A stretch of 51,253 nt of DNA from an uncultured Lachnospiraceae bacterium (lineage in GTDB: Bacteria; Bacillota; Clostridia; Lachnospirales; Lachnospiraceae), in contig CACZBM010000021.1 in NCBI GenBank assembly GCA_902779445.1, positions 1 to 51,253 of the forward strand. The letters run 5' to 3'. The notes under the pieces are model-generated. The model saw only the letters and a program-made list of their open reading frames with translations. It was not told the DNA's origin and did not search any database. Shown piece after piece: positions 16,393-26,075 of this stretch. The translations under genes were made by a program, and so were the position numbers. The first letter of the stretch is position 1, and the number at the start of each line of letters is the position of its first letter.

Positions 16393-19300
16393 TAAGCTGT
16401 ATAAGGATGATAAGAGCAATGATACAAATACCGGATACCACAAATATCATGATCCGTCTGTCTGGTGCAGCTTTCAGGATATAGAATTCCCCTCTCGCTT
16501 CTTTGCAGTCAAAAGGAAATACAAGGTATCTTCCATCCCTGACCGTATTGATCACAGTATACTTTCCGTCATCCGATCTGATGGCTGCGGTATCGGTTTT
16601 CCCGTAATCATCCGCAAGCAGCCTTATGGATGTATCTGTATCCTTTGCTCCTTTCTGATAACCGTAATGGATCTTAAAGGTGTATTTAGAAAGAGGCTTG
16701 ATATAACCTTCCGGCATGCTGTTAACATCTTTATCTTCGTCATCGATATCTGTCCTCGTGTAATCAACAAATGCACCCTTAAAGAACTTTCCCGATACCA
16801 GGAATACAGGGAAAGCCTCATTTGATGCTATTGTGGTCACATAGGAAAAGTAAGAAGCGTTTATCACCGTATTCTGCTTCACGTCAGAAAGGTCGATATT
16901 TTCCCATATTCCGAATTTATCATCCTTATCCGGGATCTCCGGATAATCATCAATAGATACGGATCCGCCGTAGGGAACCTCCATGGATTTTATGATCTCA
17001 CCGTCTGCCATAAAGGATACGGTCATACTTTTTGCTTCTCTGGGTATCCCGGAAAGCCCAATGAATTCATTGTATGTCACTGCAGTTGCTTCATTCATAA
17101 AGGTGAGACCGTCGATGGCACCAAGATCATCATCCACGAATATGTTACCGGATACAGTGGCCGTATCTTCTTCTCTGTCTACGTCTCCTGCCACAGCCCC
17201 GTATCTTTCCTTGACTCCATGAATACTTGAGAGCGTTTTATTATCACAGAGAGATCTTCCGTAACCCGCTATCCCACCTGCATACTGATTTGCGGACACG
17301 GCTGCCATTGAGAAGGAATCCCTTATCATAAAGCCGCTTTTTCCTGTTATCCCGCCTGCATAATCTCCCTCTGTGGAATATACCGGGCCGAAATTTATCG
17401 ATCTTTCAACGGCACCTATATCCATGCTGCCTGCTATTCCACCAGCACAGTTATTTTTAACGGTTACCGCTCCTCTGTTGATACATCCTGTTATAGTTGC
17501 CAGCTTTGTTTTTTCACGTTTAAGGCTCACATCTCCTGTTGACTCCACCTTGAAGTCAGACTGCAGATCTGCATCGGTATCAGCCATTCCGGCTATACCT
17601 CCCCCGTTAATATCCGTAATGACATCACCTTTGTTTTCACAGGAAGTGATCTTTCCTCTGGAAGCTTTTGTATCGGAGGTATCAGAAATATCGTCAAAGA
17701 TATCGTTTAGATCTTTGGTATTCCGCATCCTCTCTATCTCACCGGTGAGTTCGTCAAAACCGTCATTTACTTCATCCGTTAAGACCCGGGTGGATTCGAT
17801 TATCTTATCCATCCGTGATCTTACGACTTTATCGGAACTCTTAAGAGTATCATTCAGATAGTCCATCTCATCCGCAATGGTATCTATCTGGGAAGTCAGG
17901 TCATCATCCGTACTCCTTAGATCTATCTTATAACTGTCGTATGCCTTTCTCAGGAAATTATCAAAATAGTTATTCTTATCCCGGAGAGTGGACAGGTCAT
18001 CTTTCAGTTCGTTATATTCTTTTCCCGCATTCTGTGCGAGTTCAAGAAGCGTATTAGTCTGGCTTTTTATATCCGAAGAGATTCCCTTTACGCTTCCTAT
18101 GTACCCTGTCATATCTATGGGCACACCGCTTGCCGCAGCTTTCTCTGCAGCCTTCATGAGATCCTCTATCTTTTCCATATCTCCCTGAAGGGCAGTGATG
18201 GAGTCCCCGGCTTTTTTCGTTTTGAATTTCGGGTCTATCCTGTTTATTGTATCCCGGATCGCGTTGGTATGCTCCCTCATATCGGCTTCCATCGCATCAT
18301 CTTTTCCCCGGTAATAATCCTTATAACTGCTAATGGAGCCTCTGAGATTGTCAGCGCTGCCCCTTATACTGTCTATCCTCTGTTGGATATTGTCGTCTTC
18401 ATTCTTTAGCTCTCCCTGCAGGGCTGTGATAAGACCCACGAGCTTATCGGATTCTTCCTGCGCTTTCTTAAATGAATCCTCTGAAAATGTATCCCTTACA
18501 TAGGGTTCAAGCTGTCCTGCTATGCCCCCGGTATTCTTTCTGCCGTATATGGTTCCGGAATTTTTGCAGTTATCCAGTATCCCCCTCTCATAGCCCACTA
18601 TACCTCCGGTTTTGTATCCCAGGTGCCTATACCCTATCTTTGCGGAATTAGAACACCCCACAACACTACCTGAGTTTACTCCGGCTATTCCTCCGGTATA
18701 GTTAACTTCCTGCTCATTCATCACCGCTTCTATAATATCGTCATAGCCTATGTCCACTTCATCCGGTATCAGTTTATCCAGATTCTCATCATCTGATCCG
18801 TCATCTTCTTCATCATCATTTGCGAGGCGTTCCTCTTCTTCTGCCTTTTTCCGTTCGTCCTTTAATTCCCATGCTGTTCTGGAGCCTGCGTTTACTTCTC
18901 CTGTATTTTCACATGAATCGATAAGGCCCTCGTTATATCCCGCTATGCCTCCGGTCCTTCTCATCCCGATGACTTCTGCTTTGTTTTTGCAGCTGCTTAT
19001 GACACCGTTCTCCGTATTTCTGCCGGCTATTGCGCCCACTGCCTCCAGTCCCAGTATCTTTCCTTCTACAGTACAGTTCCTTATAACACCATAATTAACA
19101 CCGGCTATCCCACCGATGTTCTTCATATTCCCATTAGGAACCATGTTTACTTTTATGCTGAGGTCTCTCACTTCCCCGCTGTCTGAGATCGTGCGGAATA
19201 AACCCATACCTGAGAGCATTCCGTCATAGTAAAATCCGGATATTGTATGGCCCTGTCCGTCGAATGACCCACAGAATGTCTGGATGGGACTCACGTCCCT

Positions 19301-19558
19301 TCCCGTAAGATCCAGATCACGATCAAGCTTAAATACCTTATCTCTGGTGTGGCTGTCATCTCCTGACTTTTCAGCCAGACTGATAAAGTCATCAACACTC
19401 TTTATAATTACCACTTCGGTATTCTCAGCCCCGTATACGGTTTCCTTTAAGCCTGTCCCGGGAATAAAAGGAAGCTCCGCACTCCCGGTTAAGAGGATCA
19501 GGGAAAGCAAAAAGACCGCAGCATTATTCAGATGTAGTTTCTTCCTTTTCCTCTGCAT
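16349..19558 (-). CDS. GLUG-repeat/coiled-coil surface protein B
   Basis: 1069 residues, no named function. Signal peptide (Lys/Arg-rich n-region, hydrophobic AAVFLLSLILL) and a C-terminal membrane helix (~1036-1056) followed by a basic tail, so almost the whole protein faces outward. Residues ~80-360 and ~635-830 contain Gly-rich units of the GGIAG-x-N type followed by I..C.N.G, 11 in all, as in GLUG-motif beta-helix proteins. They are split 6+5 by a ~275-residue coiled coil (~360-635) rich in D, K, L and I with many long heptad-like helices. An acidic linker (~236-265) interrupts the third and fourth repeats. The region ~840-1020 is beta-rich. Its start overlaps the MMPL gene by 35 bases (AGGAGAGGAA site). 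A paralog lies at 22003-25149. Probably a wall-spanning partner of the transporter. Confidence 0.75.
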   Translation of the reverse strand: MQRKRKKLHLNNAAVFLLSLILLTGSAELPFIPGTGLKETVYGAENTEVVIIKSVDDFISLAEKSGDDSHTRDKVFKLDRDLDLTGRDVSPIQTFCGSFDGQGHTISGFYYDGMLSGMGLFRTISDSGEVRDLSIKVNMVPNGNMKNIGGIAGVNYGVIRNCTVEGKILGLEAVGAIAGRNTENGVISSCKNKAEVIGMRRTGGIAGYNEGLIDSCENTGEVNAGSRTAWELKDERKKAEEEERLANDDEEDDGSDDENLDKLIPDEVDIGYDDIIEAVMNEQEVNYTGGIAGVNSGSVVGCSNSAKIGYRHLGYKTGGIVGYERGILDNCKNSGTIYGRKNTGGIAGQLEPYVRDTFSEDSFKKAQEESDKLVGLITALQGELKNEDDNIQQRIDSIRGSADNLRGSISSYKDYYRGKDDAMEADMREHTNAIRDTINRIDPKFKTKKAGDSITALQGDMEKIEDLMKAAEKAAASGVPIDMTGYIGSVKGISSDIKSQTNTLLELAQNAGKEYNELKDDLSTLRDKNNYFDNFLRKAYDSYKIDLRSTDDDLTSQIDTIADEMDYLNDTLKSSDKVVRSRMDKIIESTRVLTDEVNDGFDELTGEIERMRNTKDLNDIFDDISDTSDTKASRGKITSCENKGDVITDINGGGIAGMADTDADLQSDFKVESTGDVSLKREKTKLATITGCINRGAVTVKNNCAGGIAGSMDIGAVERSINFGPVYSTEGDYAGGITGKSGFMIRDSFSMAAVSANQYAGGIAGYGRSLCDNKTLSSIHGVKERYGAVAGDVDREEDTATVSGNIFVDDDLGAIDGLTFMNEATAVTYNEFIGLSGIPREAKSMTVSFMADGEIIKSMEVPYGGSVSIDDYPEIPDKDDKFGIWENIDLSDVKQNTVINASYFSYVTTIASNEAFPVFLVSGKFFKGAFVDYTRTDIDDEDKDVNSMPEGYIKPLSKYTFKIHYGYQKGAKDTDTSIRLLADDYGKTDTAAIRSDDGKYTVINTVRDGRYLVFPFDCKEARGEFYILKAAPDRRIMIFVVSGICIIALIILIQLIRKYGMKKKEEDRS

Positions 19559-22016
19559 TTCCTCTCCTGAGAGTGAGATCCATGTCTCCGTTCATTGTTC
19601 CCTTAAATTCCCCGATCAGATAACCGGAGAAATATCCATTTACCATACCGTTTACCACCATGGTTCCGGCAGTTTTCTTAAGTACACTTCCCGCAAGGTT
19701 TCCGTTAAATTCCGGAGTCTTAACCTTAAATGAGCTCTTATCGAGAATGGGATCAAATATATATAAAAGCTGGGGAAGTATTATCATTACCATACCTATA
19801 CTTAAAAGCGTTCCCATGCCCAGAGCTTTTCCCAGGTTTGCTATAACAGCGTTACTGGTCAGGTTACCTACCAGGAATCCGCAGACCGTAAGGATCGATC
19901 CCGAGGTAACTATTGTTGCGAAACTTTCATTTAAGGAACGGATCACAAGTTCATTCCTGTTCTTTGTATCCTGTCTCAGCGTCACATATCTGTTGGTGAT
20001 AACAATAGCATAGTCAATAGTGGCACCCATCTGGATAGCACTCACGATAAGGTATGCCAGGAAATAAAGAGGATTGTTCGTGATATTGGGTATTGCAAAG
20101 TTTACCCAGATACTTCCCTGGATCGTAAGTAACAGTATGAACGGCAGGCTGACACTCTGGAAAGTAAACAGAAGGATCACTCCTACGAAGAAAGCTGTCA
20201 GCACGCTTATGACCAAATTGTCGTTATTAAAGGAGCTTGAAAGATCGGAAGCCGCAGTGGGATCACCCACCACATAGATCCTGTCTCTATAGTAGGACTG
20301 GACCATCTGCCTTATTTCATCCACTCTTGCATAGGTCTCTTCTCCTTCAACCTTGCCTTTAAGGACAAATATTATTCTGGAATGATCTTCACTTTCCAGC
20401 TGGACTCTGGCAGTTTCTATCTGCTCATGGATATCATCCAGATCATCACTCTGTTTAGCGCTCAGGTTAAATGCTCCGGATTCTTTTTTATCATAGACAA
20501 AGTCGATCAGGTCGAGGATCGGCACCTTGTACTCATCTATTCCGTCTATAAATGCGCCATATACTTCCTTGTCCTGGGCATAGGCCGTATAGAGGAGCTT
20601 TGCAAGTCCCGCGTCCACATCGGCTATCTCCGCAAAATCTCTGGGGATTACGCTGTCTGTAAGTACATACTCCTTATCATCTCCGACCTCCACGTTTGCC
20701 AGGGCCAGAACATCATCCACGTAGTCTCTTTCTTTTAAGTTCGCTATGATCTCTGCTTCCTTCTCATAGTCACCCTTTGGCAATACTATTGCCAGATTAT
20801 TTCCGGTTTCAAAGGTCTCGTCTATCCTGTCTTTAGCCTCGATATATGGTGTCTTTTTCGGACCCCTTGCAGTATATTTATCGAAAATATAAGGAGCAGT
20901 ATTTGAAAGCCTGAAAGCAAAGATTATGACGACTACAAATATGATGGGAAAGACATGTCTCGTTTTGACGATCAGTTTTCCCCAGGCAGTGATCTTCGGT
21001 ACGAAACTCTTATGCCTCGTCTTTTCGATATTATTCCTGAACCACATGATAAGTCCAGGCATCAGCAGGAATACCGAAAGCATGGAAAACAGGATCGACT
21101 TGCAGAGTACCAGTCCCAGGTCTTTTCCGATCTTGAACTGCATGAATACAAGGGCCACCATACCTGCCATTGTAGTAAGGGAACTTGAAGAGATCTCGAC
21201 GATCGCCTTACTTAGAGCAGTTATCATGGCTTCTCTCGCTTCCAGTCCGTTATCACGTTCCTCCATGTATCTATGGAACATGATGATGGCATAGTCTATA
21301 GCCAGAGCGAGCTGCAGTATCACGTCCACGGAATTGGAGATAAAGGACACTGTGCCAAAAACGTAGTTGGTACCTTTATTTAAGATTGCCGCAGTTACAA
21401 ATGTGATCATGAATATCGGTACTTCGGCATAGGTCGATGAAGTAAAGAGCAGGACTCCCAGTATTACGAAAACAGCCACGAAGAGAATGAATCCCACATC
21501 ATGTTTTAATTCCGCGGATTCATCCAGATCTATCGTGGTATATACATAATTGTCATAGTCCTTTACATACTCCCTGACGTCCACTATGGCCTGCTGGGAA
21601 AGGGGCGTATCCTCGTCCTCGTCGAATGTTAAAGTGATCAGCGCCGCAGAATCCTTATAATAGTCTTCCAGAACATCATCATCGTAGTCTTCGTCATCGG
21701 GATCATAGAATTTCACAGTGTCAACACCGTCAATATTCTCAAGTCCCTTGGCCACGATCAGTGCCTGGTCATAAGTAATATTGGCGAGAAGGATCTTTGC
21801 GGAACCATGGGTCTCGAACTCATTATCCATGATGTCCACACCCTGTCTTGTCTCAGTATCCTCCGGCAGATATTTTGTGACGTCATTTTCCACATTAACG
21901 TCCGATATCCTCACCAGACAGTAAATAATGGCTATGACAAAAAGTACTATGAATGCTTTCCGCCTGTCCACTATAAATGAGGAAAGCTTATACATTACAT
22001 TCTTATTTTCTTCCAT
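19524..22016 (-). CDS. MMPL/RND-superfamily exporter
   Basis: 830 residues. Classic two-fold RND layout: TM1 at ~20-38, a large outer loop (~39-172), TM2-6 (~173-327), TM7 (~354-371), a second outer loop (~372-598), then TM8-12 (~600-755). Each half has the family's charged residue within a helix: ALAIDYAIIMFHRY (Asp 241) and GATIDYAIVITNRY (Asp 668), expected to carry protons. This is the pattern of MMPL and YdfJ-like transporters, which move lipids, glycolipids or other hydrophobic envelope molecules. The extra C-terminal ~75 residues (Gly-rich, FKGTMNGDMDLTLRRG) are unusual. Start overlaps the stop of GLUG protein A by 14 bases. Substrate unknown. Confidence 0.9.
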   Translation of the reverse strand: MEENKNVMYKLSSFIVDRRKAFIVLFVIAIIYCLVRISDVNVENDVTKYLPEDTETRQGVDIMDNEFETHGSAKILLANITYDQALIVAKGLENIDGVDTVKFYDPDDEDYDDDVLEDYYKDSAALITLTFDEDEDTPLSQQAIVDVREYVKDYDNYVYTTIDLDESAELKHDVGFILFVAVFVILGVLLFTSSTYAEVPIFMITFVTAAILNKGTNYVFGTVSFISNSVDVILQLALAIDYAIIMFHRYMEERDNGLEAREAMITALSKAIVEISSSSLTTMAGMVALVFMQFKIGKDLGLVLCKSILFSMLSVFLLMPGLIMWFRNNIEKTRHKSFVPKITAWGKLIVKTRHVFPIIFVVVIIFAFRLSNTAPYIFDKYTARGPKKTPYIEAKDRIDETFETGNNLAIVLPKGDYEKEAEIIANLKERDYVDDVLALANVEVGDDKEYVLTDSVIPRDFAEIADVDAGLAKLLYTAYAQDKEVYGAFIDGIDEYKVPILDLIDFVYDKKESGAFNLSAKQSDDLDDIHEQIETARVQLESEDHSRIIFVLKGKVEGEETYARVDEIRQMVQSYYRDRIYVVGDPTAASDLSSSFNNDNLVISVLTAFFVGVILLFTFQSVSLPFILLLTIQGSIWVNFAIPNITNNPLYFLAYLIVSAIQMGATIDYAIVITNRYVTLRQDTKNRNELVIRSLNESFATIVTSGSILTVCGFLVGNLTSNAVIANLGKALGMGTLLSIGMVMIILPQLLYIFDPILDKSSFKVKTPEFNGNLAGSVLKKTAGTMVVNGMVNGYFSGYLIGEFKGTMNGDMDLTLRRGNAEEKEETTSE

Positions 22017-25000
22017 TCTCAGGATCCCTCTGCTGCTTCTTCTTTTTCATCAGTCCCCAAATGATAAGTAACACTATGATCAAACCCGCTGCGGCCGCCA
22101 GTGCGATCTTCGCTTTATCTCTTATCTCGTCTTCCTTTGCTTTTGCAAGATAAAAGGTTCCGGGCTCACTCATGCTAAATACGATATATTCTCCGTCCTG
22201 CCTGTGCTCTGCTTCCTTTAATACTCCGTTATCCTCTGTCAGTATACGGCTTCCCTTGGACTTTTTATCCCCCATGTAAAATCTCACGGTATAGCTCTCA
22301 TTATCCGGGAAACCGAACTCACACATGGTCTCCGTATCAACAGCCATTGTAATATCATAGCCCTCCGGAGCACTGACATCCACTGTATCTTTTTCATTTA
22401 TCTTTAATACGGTTCCTTCATAGAATCTGCCGTTTAAGATCACTTCCGGTCTCTCTGTTTCGGAAGATGCAATGCTTGTGATGTAGTCAACGTATATTGC
22501 GTTGACCGTAGTATTCTGCTGAACGCATCGTAAGTCCTTATCCTCCCAGTATCCGAACTTCCCTTCCTCATCAGCGATCTCTGGATACTGCGATCTTACA
22601 ATGGTCCCGCCATAGGGAACTCTCAGCTTTTTCACCGTCTCGCCCTTATCTTTGAAGGTGACAGTCATCTTTCCGAAGAAATCCGGTGTATTATCCATAC
22701 TGTACAGTTCTTCAAAGGTAACTGCCGAAGCTTCCCTGTCTTCAGTCACTCCGTTGATGGCTCCGAGGCCCCTGAATACGAATATATTTCCGCTTACAGA
22801 GCCCTTATCTTTCGGATCCTTGTCTGCATTATCCGTATCTCCTGCGACTGCTCCGTGATATTCTTTTTCAGGATCTATTGCTGACAGACAGGCATTATTT
22901 TCAAGAGTATGTGCAATACCGGCGATACCGCCCGCATATTTCCCACTTACTGCTTCACTCATGGAATAGCACCCTCTTATCACATAGGCACTCTTTCCTG
23001 CGATACCTCCTGCATAGTCTCCGTTCTCTGCCTCTATCCTTCCGTAGTTCTCGGAATTTATGACAGCTCCAAGGTCGGCTCTTCCGACTATGCCTCCGGC
23101 ATAATCATTCCTTACAGTCACATCCCCGTCATTCCTGCAGTTAAGTATGGTGGCCTTTTCTGTTCTCTCATAATTCAGGCTCACCTGTCCCTGGGACACC
23201 ACTTCAAAATCCGACTGTGCATCAAAGTCATCGGTTATGGTACCTGCTATACCTCCGGCGTTAATATCCCCCTTTATATCCGAGAGGTTTGAAGAGTCAG
23301 ACAATAATCCCTTCTCCAATGAAGGATCGTCGTCATCCGATATGTCATCGAAAACATCATGTATGCTGTCAGTATCATATATCTTCTGCAGCTCCGCCTG
23401 TACCTCATCATATCCGCCGGAAAGATCCTCATTCAGAGAATTAAGGGAAGAGACCATACTGTCCACATCTTTTCTGATGAGACTGTCGCTGTCCTTTAAC
23501 CCGTCTGAAAGTATATCCATCTCCGCTGCGATGAGATCGGTTCTTGACTGGATATCATCCTGAGTTATCCTGAAGTCTTTCTTATAATCGTCTTCGCATC
23601 CTCTTAAGTAATCATCAAGGTCGTTTGCTGCATCTCTTAAGTCTTCAAGGTCATCCTTGAGATCCCGTCCGTCTTCTCCTGCCCTTTTGGCTTTATTTAC
23701 AAGAGTATCAATGGCATCATATCCGTTTTTTATCCCGTCCCCGATCTTCTTAAAGTAATTTATCATCTCCGGGCGGATGCCTGCAGCCCTTGCCTCTCCC
23801 ACCGCCAAAAGGATATTGTATAATCCGTCATTATTGTCTATCAGGGTCTGTAATGCTTCCTTTGTCTCCCTGTCATATCCGTGAAGATCGATGTCGTCAA
23901 TGATGCTCCTGATATTATCCACCTTCACACGGATCTCTCTTTCAACAGAATCATCCTTGCATCTATAGTATTCTTTATAAAACTTAATGGTGTCCCTTAA
24001 GTCATCAGAGCTTGATCTTACAGCATCTATATGACTCTGGGTCACATCATCCTGTGCCTTAAAATCCTTATGGAGCCTTTCAGCCCTGTCGGTCAGTTCA
24101 TCAAGAGAATCCCCTGCTCTTGAAAGGGAGTCTTCGGAATAAGCGTTTACGGCGTATGGTTCAAACTGTCCGGCTATTCCGCCTATATCTTTTCTGCCGT
24201 ATACTTTTCCGGCATTTTTACAGCCGGTAATTATTCCCCTGTCATATCCGGTGATACCTCCGGTCTTATAGCCTACATGCTGGTATCCCACGGTTCCCGT
24301 ATTTACCGAATCCGTAATACTTCCTGCGCAGACGCCTGCTATACCTCCTGTATAGTTGATCTTTAATCCGTTATCAAATTTATTAAAGAGATCATCATCT
24401 TTTAAATCTATGGTGTCGGGAATGAGTTTATCGAATCCGTTTTCTTCATCATCCTCATCATACCCCTCATCATTTTCGATCTCCCCGCCCCTCTCATCAT
24501 CCATCTCATGGGCCGTTTGCCTTGAAGCGTTGATATCTCCCTTATTCTCGGAAGACTCTATCAGTCCTTCATTAAATCCTGTTATTCCTCCGGTTCTTCT
24601 GGTGGAATTAACAACAGCGCGGTTAGTGCATCTCCTGATGATACCGGTCTCCATATTGTGTCCGGCTATGCCTCCCGTGATCTCAAAGCCCAGAACACTT
24701 CCTTCAAAGCTGCAGCTTTCGATAAGGCCGTAGTTAACACCTGCGATGCCCCCTGTTTCTTTCATCTCTCCTCTTGGCTCTACCTGTCCGGAGAGATTCA
24801 GGTTCATGATATGACCGTCTTTTGTAATGGTTCTTACAAAACCCGTCCCTGCCTGTCTCCCTTCAAATGAAAATCCCGAAATAGTATGACCGCGTCCATC
24901 CAGAAATCCCGCAAAGATAGCTATAGGTTCATATTCCGTGCCTGTAAGGTCTATGTCATTTATCAGTACATAATTCCTGTCTTTAGTGGCGGCCTCATTT

Positions 25001-25149
25001 ATACTCTTCTCTGAAAGAGAAATCAGATCCTCCGGGGTTCTGATCTCTATATTTTCGGACGCAAAAACACCGGCGTCCGGAACCCCGGCCACCGTAACTA
25101 TCATTGATATGATAAGCGCATAGATCAGCTTGATCCTGTTGCCCCTCAA
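22003..25149 (-). CDS. GLUG-repeat/coiled-coil surface protein A
   Basis: Paralog of the protein at 16349-19558 with the same layout: signal peptide (LIYALIISMIVTVAG), six GGIAG-type units, an acidic insertion, a ~275-residue coiled coil, five more units, a beta-rich domain, a C-terminal membrane helix (ALAAAAGLIIVLLIIWGLM) and a basic tail. The start is placed at the TTG at 25149 (1048 residues): AAAAAGGAGG lies nine bases upstream. An in-frame ATG at 25188 lies inside the palindromic repeat element and has no ribosome site. Gene order and overlaps (14 bases into the MMPL gene) indicate translational coupling. Probably forms an extracellular complex with the transporter and protein B (inferred). 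Confidence 0.75.
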   Translation of the reverse strand: MRGNRIKLIYALIISMIVTVAGVPDAGVFASENIEIRTPEDLISLSEKSINEAATKDRNYVLINDIDLTGTEYEPIAIFAGFLDGRGHTISGFSFEGRQAGTGFVRTITKDGHIMNLNLSGQVEPRGEMKETGGIAGVNYGLIESCSFEGSVLGFEITGGIAGHNMETGIIRRCTNRAVVNSTRRTGGITGFNEGLIESSENKGDINASRQTAHEMDDERGGEIENDEGYDEDDEENGFDKLIPDTIDLKDDDLFNKFDNGLKINYTGGIAGVCAGSITDSVNTGTVGYQHVGYKTGGITGYDRGIITGCKNAGKVYGRKDIGGIAGQFEPYAVNAYSEDSLSRAGDSLDELTDRAERLHKDFKAQDDVTQSHIDAVRSSSDDLRDTIKFYKEYYRCKDDSVEREIRVKVDNIRSIIDDIDLHGYDRETKEALQTLIDNNDGLYNILLAVGEARAAGIRPEMINYFKKIGDGIKNGYDAIDTLVNKAKRAGEDGRDLKDDLEDLRDAANDLDDYLRGCEDDYKKDFRITQDDIQSRTDLIAAEMDILSDGLKDSDSLIRKDVDSMVSSLNSLNEDLSGGYDEVQAELQKIYDTDSIHDVFDDISDDDDPSLEKGLLSDSSNLSDIKGDINAGGIAGTITDDFDAQSDFEVVSQGQVSLNYERTEKATILNCRNDGDVTVRNDYAGGIVGRADLGAVINSENYGRIEAENGDYAGGIAGKSAYVIRGCYSMSEAVSGKYAGGIAGIAHTLENNACLSAIDPEKEYHGAVAGDTDNADKDPKDKGSVSGNIFVFRGLGAINGVTEDREASAVTFEELYSMDNTPDFFGKMTVTFKDKGETVKKLRVPYGGTIVRSQYPEIADEEGKFGYWEDKDLRCVQQNTTVNAIYVDYITSIASSETERPEVILNGRFYEGTVLKINEKDTVDVSAPEGYDITMAVDTETMCEFGFPDNESYTVRFYMGDKKSKGSRILTEDNGVLKEAEHRQDGEYIVFSMSEPGTFYLAKAKEDEIRDKAKIALAAAAGLIIVLLIIWGLMKKKKQQRDPENGRK

Positions 25150-25170
25150 AAAAGCCGACCTCCTTTTTAT

Positions 25171-25260
25171 CCAATGGCTCCCTGTCATCCTGAGCGTTAG
25201 CGAAGGATCTTTTAAATAGAGATTCTTCGCTTCGCTCAGAATGACACTAACTTAACGGCT
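25171..25260. repeat. MITE-like palindromic element, copy 2
   Basis: Begins with CCAATGGC and carries the same inner arms as copy 1 (GTCATCCTGAGCG... and ...CGCTCAGAATGACACTAA), with a shorter loop and shortened outer arms. It fills the gap between proC and GLUG protein A. It ends two bases before the GLUG ribosome site. Confidence 0.8.
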
Positions 25261-25267
25261 TTGTTTT

Positions 25268-26062
25268 TTACAAGCCCCTTGACACTTCCAGGCATTTTTC
25301 CATACATTCGAATACTGCACTTCTGAACCCGCTTTTCTCGAGGACCCTTACAGCCTGTATGGTCGTACCGGCCGGTGAACAGACCATATCCTTAAGTTCC
25401 CCGGGATGTCTGCCGGTTTCCAGTACCATTTTGGCACTGCCAAGAACTGCCTGGGCTGCAAATGTGTAGGCTTTGTCTCTCGGCATTCCGCCTGCCACGG
25501 CAGCATCTGCCATAGCTTCTATAAACATGAACACATAGGCAGGTGAACTTCCGCTTACTGCGGTTACCACATCCATAAGGTTCTCAGGTATTACTTCGGT
25601 CTTTGCGAATCCTCCGCACAGATCCCTTACAAAAGATATCTCTTCATCGGTCACGAGGTCATTACAGCACATCCCTATCATGCCTTCCTGTACCATTGCG
25701 GGTGTATTCGGCATCATCCTTATTATCTTAAGGTTCCGCCCGAACTTTTCCCCTGTCCATGAAAGGGTTTTACCGGGAGCTATAGTCACGATGACGGTAT
25801 CATCTTTTACCGTATCTTTAATGTCATCTATCACACTCTCATAGTACTGGGGTTTGACCGCTAAAAAGAGAACACCCGCAAACTCCGCTGTCTTTTTATT
25901 GTCTTCGGCAGTAGCGATACCGAGTGTATCCTCTATCCTGTCTCTCGCTGCCTTCAGGCTGTCTGATGCCATCATTCCGTACTTATCACATTTACCGGAA
26001 TCCAGGATTCCCTTCATCATGGCTCCGCCCATGTTTCCACAACCTATAAATCCTATATTCAT
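25268..26062 (-). CDS. proC: Pyrroline-5-carboxylate reductase
   Basis: 264 residues, the typical size. Last step of proline synthesis: pyrroline-5-carboxylate plus NAD(P)H to proline, in the cytoplasm. The Rossmann motif GFIGCGNMGGAMMKGIL starts the protein. LFLAVKPQYYESVI and IIRMMPNTPAMVQEGMIGM follow. The C-terminal family signature is clear: VTAVSGSSPAYVFMFIEAM, then HPGELKDMVCSPAGTTIQAV. It starts 13 bases after the GGDEF/EAL gene within the long minus-strand gene run. Confidence 0.95.
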   Translation of the reverse strand: MNIGFIGCGNMGGAMMKGILDSGKCDKYGMMASDSLKAARDRIEDTLGIATAEDNKKTAEFAGVLFLAVKPQYYESVIDDIKDTVKDDTVIVTIAPGKTLSWTGEKFGRNLKIIRMMPNTPAMVQEGMIGMCCNDLVTDEEISFVRDLCGGFAKTEVIPENLMDVVTAVSGSSPAYVFMFIEAMADAAVAGGMPRDKAYTFAAQAVLGSAKMVLETGRHPGELKDMVCSPAGTTIQAVRVLEKSGFRSAVFECMEKCLEVSRGL

Positions 26063-26075
26063 GATCTTTATTCTC

